A stretch of 64,000 nt of DNA from Physcia stellaris. Taxonomy: Eukaryota > Ascomycota > Lecanoromycetes > Caliciales > Physciaceae. The notes under the pieces are model-generated. The model was given only the letters and a program-made list of their open reading frames with translations, had not been told where the DNA came from and did not search any database. The position numbers were made by a program, and so were the translations under genes. The DNA lies in the NCBI GenBank assembly GCA_018902385.1, contig JABSSW010000018.1, forward strand, positions 372,001 to 436,000. The letters run 5' to 3'. Below are positions 22,655 to 33,324 of this stretch, piece after piece. Position 1 is the first letter of the stretch, and the number at the start of each line of letters is the position of its first letter.

Positions 22655-23452
22655 CTACGTCTTCCTGACGCACCCACTCGATCTCCCCTGGCCCTCGTCT
22701 TCCTCCGCCTCATATCCCACTCCCATGTTCTCGATCCCCAGCCATCCACCCTCCATCAAGAGCGCCGAAAGCAGCTGGATTGTCATCAATCCAACTTCAG
22801 GCAACCCAACCTTCTTAATCACGATTCGTCGAATCTGACTTTTGGGCGCCGAACCCCATTCCTCCGGGGGCTTTATTGCGTTTCGATAAGCCCGCCGAGA
22901 GCTACGAAGGCTATTGCGGAAGATATTGCAGGATCCTTCAGTGCATTCTGTGCTATTTCGCTCTCTCGCATCGAGCTGAACCTTCAAAATCTCTAATATG
23001 GGCAGCCGGTTTGCGATACAGAAAGCATCCAGCGCAGCTTGCACGACCTTGCAGTTGCCATACAGCGTAGAATACTTAAGTGTCAAGTGTTTGATAGGCG
23101 GTACGTGTCCGAACGAGAGACTCAGATCCCCTATCTCTTCAGGCTTGGTAAGCGCAGAAGAGACGATGAAGTGGTTTCTCTGGAAGAACACCTTCAACCC
23201 TTCTTCGCGGAAAAGGCGACATGTACGGAGGATGTTGAGGTTCACGTTATTGGAAGCTTTGACTGTGGGAGTTGCAGGATCTCCATAGAATAGGTTATGC
23301 TGGCTAACGTGGACCGTGCCGCTATCGGAGACTAGGCAAGCTTCAAGGATTTGAAGCTGGATCTCTGTTGGTAGATCAGGGAGCTTTGTTGTGCGGCGTT
23401 CTTTGGCTCGGTGCCGACGAGCTGCCCGGGCGAGAGTCTTTTGGGAACCCAT
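22655..23452 (-). CDS. F-box/2EXR-like protein
   Basis: A single exon of 265 codons from the ATG at 23452. An upstream in-frame ATG at 23632 would add 60 residues of poor composition, so I prefer 23452. After a basic N-terminus (ARAARRHRAKERR), residues about 22-50 read KLPDLPTEIQLQILEACL and then NILRTCRLFREEGLKVFF, the layout of the small 2EXR/F-box-like domains abundant in filamentous fungi. Such domains bind Skp1 or unknown partners, and targets are usually unknown. The rest has no recognised domain and ends in an acidic EAEEDEG tail. Long ORFs on the opposite strand are shadows. Confidence 0.6.
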   Translation of the reverse strand: MGSQKTLARAARRHRAKERRTTKLPDLPTEIQLQILEACLVSDSGTVHVSQHNLFYGDPATPTVKASNNVNLNILRTCRLFREEGLKVFFQRNHFIVSSALTKPEEIGDLSLSFGHVPPIKHLTLKYSTLYGNCKVVQAALDAFCIANRLPILEILKVQLDARERNSTECTEGSCNIFRNSLRSSRRAYRNAIKPPEEWGSAPKSQIRRIVIKKVGLPEVGLMTIQLLSALLMEGGWLGIENMGVGYEAEEDEGQGRSSGCVRKT

Positions 23453-26074
23453 GATTTCTATTGTCTTCGTGAGTTGGTATGCTAGATCAGAAGGTTGACG
23501 ATCGTGTGGTAAGCTTTCTTTGCAAGAGGAACTCAAGCCTTTTGTGGATCGGCTGAGTGGAGGTTGAATGATGAAGCGAAGAAAGCCGCACGAGGTGCTT
23601 AGAAAAATATTGATGGGCCTCCTGTGAGTCATATACCTTCCTACATCACATTGACAGCCCGAGCATCACTCATCACCATTGCAGTGTCTTTGTGTTGAAG
23701 TATGTCTACACCATAATTAATGTGTTCAGCCTCGTGGTGTTGCTTATCGACTTTCCAGTATGAAAAAGGAGGCGTTCGCAATGCGAGGACGCTGTTTCAT
23801 TGTATTGAATAGGCTGTGTCTTGTGTCAAGTCGAAATTTTCCTGTTGGCTTCTCGGTAGGCAAGATACCCTATATACCAGTGTTAGCTGATCTAATGAGC
23901 CAGGAATATCAAGCCAAAGGCTATAGTACTCTCTACTGACAATATATACGAATGAATACCTTCAGCTATACATTGAATGAGACTAAGCTTGAAAACAATG
24001 AAAACATCCGGTCGAAACAGAAATTAGCTTGACCTACGCAAACATGTTACGAAGTGCGTGCATGGTCGCAGTATCCTGCATTCTTCACATATAATTGATT
24101 ATCACAATTGTGTATTCATGTTGCACTGCTGCTGCAGAGGGTCTTTGACATGACCTAGGGAATATGAGTAATCGAATTCAAAGGATTTCAGCTCGATGTT
24201 CCATTCAAGATCCCAGCCTCCAGAAGAGGGGTACACGAGTCGTGAAGGAATACTACTGTCGACTATTTCACCGTAAACGAGTATGAGGTGATGAACTCTA
24301 TATAGATGTCATGCGAAGAGAAGGGAAGTGGACGAGTTTGGGCAGGGGTTATGCATTTGCTCATCATTGACGTTCAGCAGGCCATACCTTGAGCTTCAAA
24401 ACCGTGACATGGCATCATATGATGCGAACCGTTTTCCCGGTCCTATTGAATCACTTGACGATGAACATCTAAATGCGGGGAAGATCCATGGGGGCATCTA
24501 AGTAGAAGCTCCCGTGGAAGGTCTTCGCTAGTTTATCGATTAGATGAGCATGTTGGAGTGTTTAATCACGGCAAATCCACGTCACGAAAATCGCACAGAG
24601 ATCATCAGCACTCTGTCGCTATATTTCCGCGACAAAGCATTGCGCGAACTTTGAACGAAGGAGATGAGCATGTCTCCGCTAGTATCAGTGTACTGCTCTT
24701 GATAGATGATCCTATGCCAGAGACAGAGCACCTTTTGAAATCAGACTCAAATCGGAAAAGGATTTCTTTCCAATGACCATCGCCACCACCGGCCATACTA
24801 GCCGACTCTTCAACAGGCCAAATATGAGTTTGTGCTGAAGACAAACGAGGAAGCCACCCACGAAAGCTTGAAGGTTGTGGCAGAAGAGCTCTTAGGTGCA
24901 GTAATATCAGCGCCTGGAAAATGCTGAGAATATGTAGAAAACCATTTCTTCACCTTTTGGCTTCTCAAGCGACAACGATTTGAGTAGTCCTATTGAGCTG
25001 GACTTTGACGTTAGAAGGGATCAAGATAATAATCCAACGGGACATCAGCAGCAGGAGGAGTTTTTGAAGCTTTGGACGCCACTCAATGCTCATCGAACAT
25101 CTTCGTTTTCATCGTCAAAGGATCAACGAATAGAGAATATGGAGCCAGTAAATTCAGATATAGTTCATCGGAAATGGTATATTCTAAGAACGCTGCGGGT
25201 ATGGTTATTCGTTACAGCTGCTGGTAGTTTTCTGGACATCAAGTATCGTTTCAAGCGGGGCAGCAGAGCTCCCTTTTGAAAGCGAGTCAGAAAACAGCTG
25301 CGGCGATTTTGATAAAATATGATCTTTCTGATCGGCGATATCAGCATTCATCTTCAGTCTACGTATTCTTGATCTCAATATGAGTCTCATTTATAATTCT
25401 GATTCACTATCTGGCCGAATGATCAAACGTTGACTTCTACGTCATGTCGTCGACAGAGCATGTCCAGCGAAGCCAACTGAAGGCCAAAGTCTGAAGCCTT
25501 ACCCAGTCGATCGTTCCTCAAAACTCCCAGAGCGCTTTTACTGCCAAAACAAAAACAAAAACATCTGCTCATCGTGTTGCATTGATACATACACATTCTT
25601 CTAGAATTGAGGTATTAGTCGCAATATTATACTTCTTGGACCCCTTTGAGCCAGTGAGATCAGAGCAGCTTGCTTACCCAGTGGAATGAACTAAGAGACG
25701 AAACGAAGTCAGCTGGAAACATTGAAGTTCTTTGAGTCCAAGTGAGCCTCTACCTGGACATCAAATGGAGACAAGAAATCTGCAGGCTTGAAACCTTACC
25801 AGGTGAATATGTTCTTGCTCTGCACATCAACAACGTCCCATACATGCCTTTGTGTGGCACAGACGCCCGAAACATGATCTCGATGCGACGCACGACTGAA
25901 GCCGTGGTCTATATTTCATCAACGTCTCACTGGATTGAAAACGGCACGGCAAATTCAAGGTCAGGCCGCGAACCTTCTCTAACGGTGTTGCGCGTAAGTA
26001 ATCGGCTCCAGGCATATCTCTATGGGCGGCATATTATCCCCACTGCCGACTGCTTGCGGCAACATGATCTCGCC
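23453..26074. other. Long intergenic region, no supported gene
   Basis: About 2.6 kb without a convincing coding region or splice structure. The next stretch is the inverted-repeat element. Confidence 0.45.
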
Positions 26075-26076
26075 TA

Positions 26077-27039
26077 TTGCTGTGTGCAAATACCTTTAGA
26101 ATCCTTGGCGCCAAGGATTCAATTTTCCACACACCACACCTGTTTTTGTACTGTAGCAGTGGAAATCCTCATCACATTCACAATAACGATTGTAACTCGC
26201 TTCTATCCTTGTCAATTCGATCCAAGTCTGTGATTTTGAAGCTATATCAACTCGTCTATCGTCATTATGTCTTCTACACGTGCTGATGATTCTGTCGTTG
26301 ATTTTCTTTTTTTTTCTGGCTCACGCGTTTCAGACAGACTCAAGTATGATAAACTTTGCTAATGTCACAATTGCACTTCAAAGCTATGACGACGAGTTTA
26401 ATTCAGACGTGAATGACTCGTGAAAGTTCTTTTCAATGTCTATGACGCGAAGAAATAGAAATCTTACAATGCGATCGTATGGTAGAAGATATCGCGCTCG
26501 GCATGATAGGCTAATCAATTGAAATCGTGTTGAATAGTGATATCAGATTTCGAAATCATCGAATTGGGAAGGATAGAAACGAGTTACAATCGTTGCTCTC
26601 TATTGTGGATGTGATGAGGATTTCCACTGCTACAGTACAAAAACAGGTGTGGTGTGTGGAAAATTGAATTTCCCATGTGCAGAACGCTTGCGATTGCTTG
26701 GCACTCGTAGATCTTTTTTACCCCGAGTTCGTCACCAAGATTTCACGTCAAACCTAACCCTGAAACGAAAAATTTCTGGCATTTGACGATGTCAAATTTT
26801 CAACTCGATCAACACGTGATGATTCGACATTAAATTTACGATGTTATCAATGTATCGATCATATTATCGAACAAACGTGTTTATATAATAAATTATAATG
26901 TTGACGTCGAGTTACATCGATTGAAAATCTTGAATCTGTTGGGGGAAAAAAGATCTACGAGTGCCAAGCAATCGCAAGAGTTCTGCACATGGGAAATCCT
27001 TGGCGCGCCAAGGATTCTAAAGGTATTTGCACACAGCAA
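26077..27039. mobile_element. Outer inverted-repeat transposon (TA target), interrupted by a second element
   Basis: It begins TTGCTGTGTGCAAATACC and ends with the reverse complement at 27039. TA flanks both sides (26075-26076 and 27040-27041). Once the inner element is removed, the left arm (26077-26118 plus 26670-26722) pairs with the right arm (26946-27039) over about 94 bp with few differences. Each arm carries a palindrome, CCTTGGCGCCAAGG on the left and a 16-bp version with an extra CG on the right. The uninterrupted element would be about 412 bp with no coding capacity, so it is a MITE-like element with long TIRs. Confidence 0.75.
26119..26667. mobile_element. Inner element nested in the outer transposon
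   Basis: A 549-bp insertion with long inverted ends. The left arm 26119-26224 (TCAATTTTCCACACACCACA...) pairs with 26559-26667 (...TGTGGTGTGTGGAAAATTGA). Flanking AT occurs at 26117-26118 and 26668-26669. Removing the element plus one AT restores the outer arm exactly as its mirror copy at the right end reads. No coding capacity. The superfamily is unclear because the target duplication is so short. Confidence 0.7.
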
Positions 27040-27183
27040 TAATTCAGTTGCCGACTCAGCTCCTAAATTCACACCTTTCTGCAGATTTTCCTACGAAGGC
27101 GTCGTAAATGATCATCAATCTCGAGCCAATTTGCTTGGTTGAACACTTTTCACTAGTACTCACTCTTGCTATATTTTGTCACC

Positions 27184-28218
27184 ATGTATATTCTACTATC
27201 ACTCTCACATCTTACAACCTTGTTGTTGACCTACTCTGTGCTTGCAAGTCCCACGCCATTGTCGAGGATCGGGACAAGGCCTCAAGGCATCAATGCCATA
27301 AACTCAGGCCCATCGAATACCACACTCGGGTTGATTCCACCCCAGGGTCTGCGAGACTTTCAATGTACTGCTGTGGCTATTTCACGTATCGCTATAGAGC
27401 CCAAATATCTGTTCATGACCGTTCTGAAGCTACTAGAGGAAATAACTCAAGGGGATTTCAATAGCCCCCTGGATCAGACGACGCAGTTATGGCACGGGCC
27501 AAACAATCTCGTAATCGTGGTCAAATCCGTCAACGATCAGCCAATGCCTCGCCGCTTTATGATGTGGGCCCTAGTTCGTATATTGAACACCATGAAGACT
27601 GAGCCACGAATCGGTTATCATGCCAGCAGGTTCGAGCCCTCGTGGCGTGGGAGAAAAGTGGCCGATATTGACGTTGCTTACACCCGCCTCCCGCCTGGCC
27701 AGCCGGGCAGCGGGATAACCACCAAAAACTTGGGAACACCATCGATGAGTCGAGAAAGCACCAATACCACCTCCACCGTGGTTAGAAGCAACAGCACGTC
27801 CACCGTGGTTGGTGACGATGACATTGCATGGACATATACTTTTCTGGAGCCTGTGCCTGGCGAGCCGCCTATGACCCAGTGGGACGTAGCCACGGGCAGC
27901 ATCGGAGCCATGATATACGCCGCTCAACACTCGAATCATAATTTCGACCAATTCCATGGAGACCAAATCGACACCGCAATTACTGTTATCCACTATCGAA
28001 GCCTCTTTCAGCATTCGCTGCTCAGCAAAAATATCATCATCCGATCCATTGCGCAGGCAGCTATTTTTGCGCTCACCGAGAATAACTTCCATCGCTTGTC
28101 AGTGGGAGTGTTGGACATTGTGCACGGGTTATCGCAGGAGATCGCAACGGGTGGATATGGTCCACCCGGTCTTGTCCCAGTGGCTGCTCGTGAGAGTAAT
28201 CCAGTCGCTGCTTCTTGA
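27184..28218 (+). CDS. Putative secreted protein of unknown function
   Basis: A single-exon gene of 344 codons. The ATG at 27184 sits in CACCATG and gives a clean signal peptide (YILLSLSHLTTLLLTYSVLA). The mature part begins SPTPLSRIG. A central Ser/Thr-rich linker contains an imperfect tandem repeat, TSTVVRSNS and TSTVVGDDD, flanked by two globular-looking segments: QCTAVAISRIAIEPKYLFMT and TQWDVATGSIGAMIYAAQHS. I recognise no enzyme family. It lies 143 bp after the nested transposon and 80 bp before MITE copy 2. Confidence 0.6.
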   Translation: MYILLSLSHLTTLLLTYSVLASPTPLSRIGTRPQGINAINSGPSNTTLGLIPPQGLRDFQCTAVAISRIAIEPKYLFMTVLKLLEEITQGDFNSPLDQTTQLWHGPNNLVIVVKSVNDQPMPRRFMMWALVRILNTMKTEPRIGYHASRFEPSWRGRKVADIDVAYTRLPPGQPGSGITTKNLGTPSMSRESTNTTSTVVRSNSTSTVVGDDDIAWTYTFLEPVPGEPPMTQWDVATGSIGAMIYAAQHSNHNFDQFHGDQIDTAITVIHYRSLFQHSLLSKNIIIRSIAQAAIFALTENNFHRLSVGVLDIVHGLSQEIATGGYGPPGLVPVAARESNPVAAS

Positions 28219-28298
28219 GTTTGGCTTTTGGCATTGTTGTAATTGATAGAAGCTTCTATCATTTGTGGCCGCGCTTGTAGATTTGTGAAACTCTAGTA

Positions 28299-28526
28299 TT
28301 TCATGGTCTGATGATAAGTGATGCTTATTTTTAGGATCAATCGACAGATTCATGATCACCCGACTTCGGGCGAAATCAGAAAATGATGTTGTTTTTATGT
28401 CACTTTCATATCATCTTCAGATCGTTTTCGTATGCTTTGTGCCAAACACGGGTAAGCGTGTGATCAATTTGGGTGTATTGATGGCAATGCATTTGAGGCA
28501 CGATAGCATCACACCAGACCATGAGA
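28299..28526 (+). mobile_element. MITE copy 2
   Basis: Same family as 8097-8302, beginning TTTCATGGTCTGATG and ending ACACCAGACCATGAGA. The left TA is kept (28297-28298); the right flank is TC. It has about 20 extra bases in the middle and is more diverged than copy 1. Confidence 0.75.
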
Positions 28527-28607
28527 TCATCCTGTACATAGAGTAAAACTTATTCGAAGCTAATTAGCGAAAAGAAGTCGATCTCCAATTCCGCGCCGCC
28601 ATCCAAC

Positions 28608-28650
28608 CGTGGATCAGGACCACTAGTTTTCATGGTGGTCCTGACCCACG
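28608..28650. repeat. Short hairpin, 16-bp arms
   Basis: CGTGGATCAGGACCAC (28608-28623) is complementary, with one mismatch, to 28635-28650 around an 11-base loop. It could be a solo foldback end of another element or a transcript hairpin. No neighbouring gene explains it. Confidence 0.6.
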
Positions 28651-29487
28651 ATTAAGCTTTCTGCGAAGAACTGTCTCTCAAGTTTCTGATAAATACACGA
28701 AGTCTCTTCTCAGCTCTGCTTTACTACTAGGCGGGTCTTACATAAATGAGAAGGATATCACAGTGGAATTTCGAGATGAAAGATGATTAAATTGCTAACT
28801 ACGATGAAGGCTAGATCTACTACTTGCCCTTTGGATGTTCATTGATAGGATATTTACGTCGCTCTCATTTCAATTAAAAGGCTCTATATTAATTGTTACT
28901 GTCACTACTACCTTTCCGTGTTCGAAGCGGCTAATGTGCGAGCTCAATGTTCACCTACCTAGCGTGGAGTCCCAAGGACAAATCGATTAGGTTCATCATC
29001 ATATCTGTGTGTCCTAGCCTATCTTGCGGAAGTCTTTTTTTGCTCCAACCTAATTTACTCCGATTTAGTCAAGTATCGTCAACTTTACAATTTCCAGCTC
29101 CACCGCAGTCCTTGGGTTCCGCAGGAGAGGTGGAGCACGCCGAACATTCTGACGACGTTCCATTCTTGCTCGGAAAATTAGTAGTTGCTGGAGACGTTGT
29201 ACTGAGCGTCTGAAAGGTCTGTTACTAGAATAACTCGTATCTTATTTGGGATCTCTATTCAAAGATAATAGTATAGTTAGATAGTTCTAGATTTTCAGGT
29301 ATTACATCACCTGAATCCAAGTACTGAAACAAGGGTATCGGGCAAAGTTATCAAGGCATATCTCAAATATCGAATTCTGATGCTGATGGAATCTGAATCG
29401 AATGATGAACGTATTGCTCTCAAGACCGAAATAAGGACAATGAAAACTTTCTGTATCATGAACCAGCTCCAAAGTCGGACAAGTGTA
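28651..29487. other. Intergenic, no supported gene
   Basis: Only chance ORFs. Confidence 0.4.
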
Positions 29488-29640
29488 TCCCATGGTCTGG
29501 TAGTAAGTGGTGCTAATTTCTATCATATACTGACAGAACTGCGAGTACCCGACTCGGGACAAAAACAGAAAAGGATGTCATCTTCATGTCGCCTTCTTAT
29601 ACTTTATGCCAAACACGGGTACGCGTTTTGTCACAGGAGT
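29488..29640 (+). mobile_element. MITE copy 3, truncated
   Basis: Begins TCCCATGGTCTGGTA after TA (29486-29487) and follows the family through GCCAAACACGGGTACGCG. It then stops near 29640, so the right terminal repeat is missing. The exact right limit is uncertain. Confidence 0.7.
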
Positions 29641-30560
29641 CAGAGTACTCTCGACCTTTTCTTGAGTAAGAAATCAGGCTCAATCGCGCTTCCTCCAAAT
29701 TTCTGTTCCTTGGCTTAGACCCAGTATGTTCGGTGCGGTATTTGCCTGCATATTGACTTGATGGTTGTCCATCGTTACTGTCAATCTTCTCACTTGTGAT
29801 AACGTGAATGTTGAACTCGGCTCTCGATGTGGAGATGTCCAACCCCTTTTTGTCGATGACATCGAGCTCACTCTTAGGGACCACTGGTGTCTCCATATGA
29901 GTAGTCCTAAGACCAGGAACGTTGGATTATCCATCTAGCATCTGTCTGGCGCAGTGATAGTTGGTGACAGCATACTTTTGCCAAGGGCCATTATTCCGAC
30001 GGAATTGGAGAAATCCGCATATCGTTGCAGTACCTCCAATTAGGGTACGTCCGCTATTGCCCGGACCTATTCTGAAATATCTTTCAGGCGGGAATCATCG
30101 CCGAGAGACACACATTCAGGATAGTCTCCTTCAATCCACTCACGTGCTTCTGTCGGAGGGAGTGAAGATGTCTTTGGAGACCTATGGTGTTACTGAAAAA
30201 CTTCAGTTAACGAATTTGATGTGGTCAGAAGCTTCTAACGCTTGTATCATTGAAGGCCTTCTGGGCGACTGCAATAAGTGACGGAATTTCAATCTTTCTC
30301 TTCTTCGTCGGATCATCGGCATCTACTGCTGCTGCATAGCCAGAGACGGTCTCGTCAATCGCACAAGCTACACGGGATTCAGTATTACAATAATATGGAG
30401 AACATCAAGTGTAACTCACACATGATCATCTCTAATTCTCTCACAAGCGCATGCAACAACTATGTCCGTAGAGCAAATCTAGCTGTGGTTATTCTCCCTG
30501 TGCCACCAAGAGGGAATGTATTGCTTTCGTATGGCTCTGGTGCTCTTGACGATCAAGGTA

Positions 30561-30778
30561 TCCCCTGGCCGGGTACTAAGTGATGCTATTGTTACCGCGT
30601 GCCGTTCGTATACGCTGACAGACCTCCGATTGCCCGACTTGGGACGGAATCAGAAGATGGTGCTTTTATGACGTTATATTCATATGCTTTATGCCAAAGA
30701 CGGGTACGAGTTTTGTCACAAAGGATATCTCAGTGGCGATGCATGAGAGGCAAGATAGCACCACACCAGACCAGGGGA
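30561..30778 (+). mobile_element. MITE copy 4
   Basis: Begins TCCCCTGGCCGGGT and ends ACACCAGACCAGGGGA, with TA on both sides (30559-30560 and 30779-30780). Complete, 218 bp, with several substitutions in the left terminal repeat. Confidence 0.8.
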
Positions 30779-30780
30779 TA

Positions 30781-31770
30781 GGGTTGCAGAGGAAGAAGAT
30801 TTTTGATGATCGCGATCTCTGTCGTCTGATCTCTAATGAATAAAGAAATCTGCTATCTTTATGTAATGTTAGATAGTATATTAGCGAGAAGCAAATCTGG
30901 ATCTTGCTTTGATGGGATTTGTAGTCGTCGTGGAATAGCGGAAGGCTGTAGTTGAGAAATCACATCTTTTCGTCCTAGGCTTCCAACCATATCTCATTTG
31001 CTTGATAGAGCGACGCATTTGTTCTGTTGGACTACCCCTTTGGCCCATGAATCTCTCAGTGGTTGCGCAAAGGAGCTGCCACTTCCAGCCTGGAATCAAT
31101 GAACGCTAGGTTTTGAGGCTATTACCAATCATTGCCTGGAAGGCGTCCAGCATTCGTATCTCGCGAACATGCTGAAACACAATGTAAGTTTAATTTAATA
31201 CCAGTGCCATCGCAGCTGGTATGATATTATAAAAAGGAGGAGGTCTTGCGAATTTGAAGAAGAGAATAATATTAGAACAATGATTATTAGAGAAATAAGT
31301 TTATCAATTTGATAAGATTGGCTGCCATCGACAATCATTTGTTGCGTAGGCATAGATCGTACCTTCTCTGCCATGATCATATCTCGTGCCGATTAGGTCT
31401 TAATTGAGACATTTCTCTGTCAAGCAGAGGTAAGATAATATTAATACCGTGGTTCAATGTGGCTGGACTTGGATACTACGAGTTCTCATGATAGACATGT
31501 TCTTCATATAACGAGATGACTTTGCAGCATCATTGAAGTCTTACTCCAGACCATACGATTTGCTGCCCATTGATGAGAAATCACTTGCATACAAATACAT
31601 ATGTAGGAAGCATCCTTGATTGGATGAGGAGAGAAACTATAATGTGTGAATATCGTGGTTCTGACAAAATAAGGGAGATGAATTGTACCAAATGTAATAT
31701 TCAAATTTTAGTCTTCGCAAGATAGGCAAGCTCAGCGAGCCTACTGAAGCGACTTAATCTATTGAGATTG
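30781..31770. other. Intergenic, no supported gene
   Basis: AT-rich sequence with only short ORFs. Confidence 0.45.
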
Positions 31771-33324
31771 CTAGACTTTGGGCTGATCGACCTCAACGTC
31801 AACTTCTAAGCCCACTGGCACCCTGCCTGAGCGTTGGTGGCGTTGAAGTTCTTCCACTGGTGAATTGCTGTAGCCTCCAAAAGCGGCCATGTCTAGCATA
31901 GCGCCTGCCTCTCCCATGTTTGAAAGAGTGCTCTTTGGCGACGCTCTTTCACTTAGGAAACCCGAGTAAAGTAGGTAAGCTCCCATTGCTGCTATAGCTG
32001 AGCCCAAGGCAAGGAGAGGTGGAGTAATGTTGGAAGTCTGAACCAACGCGCTGTTGGCAGCGCTTGGACTTCGGCCTTCGGTCACTCCATTTCGGAGCAT
32101 GAGTTTTCTTTTTTGGAAATGTCCAGCTAGTGGCAACACATTGACTGTGCCACTTAGGAATGTAGTCCCTGCAGCAGTGAGTCCTTTCTGATCTGGTCTT
32201 CTCCATGGTAGTGTCTTCCCATCCTCAGCGTGGGGGTTGATAATAGTTTTGCCTTGGTCGTTTGCTGAGCCGAGCAAGGCATGACTAAGATCGACCGGGC
32301 CACTGAAACATTCTTGCAACAGTCTATCAACATACTGGCATAGCTCCGGGTAGCGAGCGCTCATTGCTTCTGCAACCCATGCATGGGGCATTTGCGGGGT
32401 ATACGCGAGAGCCAAATATGCAAGGGCCACGCAATCAAGGCTAGACAGCTGATCTTCTGACAGCATGTAGTGTTTTTTGCCGAGCAGTTGCTGCAAGGGT
32501 CCAAAGAATGCATCCGCCAATGCTTTCAGTCGGAACTGAGCAGCATGCTGAGGCTGCTTCACCAGACTGGTGACTGTTTGTCGTGATAACCGTAACGACT
32601 GGGGTAATATGTCAGAGCCCGATTGCGTGCTCCTTTGAATGTTTTGCGTCTCATTGGCAGTATCGAGATCCAAAGACGACAAGCCGAGGTGATCCGTTCT
32701 GGCCTTAGCTGCAGAACGCCGTTGCGGCGAGATGAACCATTGGTCCGGCCATTGCAGGAGTCGCGAAAGGGCTGGACGTGTAACGGAGATATAATTCTCA
32801 CTGGAGACGAAGAGGTGGAGGTCAAGGATGGATTGGCCATTGGCTTCGACGAAAGATGAGAACCTGTATTGCGGTTAGCACGCGCGGTGGTGAGAAATAG
32901 GGGAGTCGCTCTTTGTTTGAGATGTCTTACGCTGTAATATCTGCTCTATCGCGCGAATTAAAGTTGACCACATCAAGATCCCATTGACCGTCAGATACTC
33001 TGTTCAGGTAATCCACTATGTTTCGAAAGCCCCCGACCCATGTTGATCCATCTCGAAGCGCAGGCAATGCCTCTGGGTGGCAAGATTCGTATCAGCCATC
33101 TGCATGTAGCAACATATGCAAAGACCAAGGAGAATTGCGTGAACGGTGAGGCAGGCTAAGTCATACGCACTTGTAGGACTCAAAGTGTCATTGCAGCTCG
33201 CGACTAGCACCCACCTATCCCGTGGTATGACTTGTCTCAGGTAGATGACAGCAGCAAGACAATGAGGATCAATGGACGGTAATGAGAAAGCAGGGCCCCA
33301 AATGTGCAGTTCCAGCAGCATCAT
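31771..33324 (-). CDS. SAM37: Sam37/Tom37, metaxin-like subunit of the mitochondrial SAM complex
   Basis: Minus-strand exons 33324-33171, 33072-32931 and 32863-31771 give 462 residues with phases that fit. The N-terminus MLLELHIWGPAFSLPSIDPH and the following CLAAVIYLRQV are typical of the thioredoxin/GST-like N-domain of metaxins. ALPALRDGSTWVGGFRNIVD follows, as do SFVEANGQSILDLHLFVSSE and the Tom37-type C-domain (LDCVALAYLALAYTPQMPHA). A hydrophobic segment near residues 395-410 (ALGSAIAAMGAYLLYSGFL) could anchor it in the outer membrane. The SAM complex inserts beta-barrel proteins into the mitochondrial outer membrane. A single-copy-type core gene; no defects seen. Confidence 0.88.

Noticed and set aside
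22305-22838. 177-codon plus-strand ORF
   Set aside because: Overlaps the F-box-like gene on the other strand and has low-complexity, shadow-like composition.
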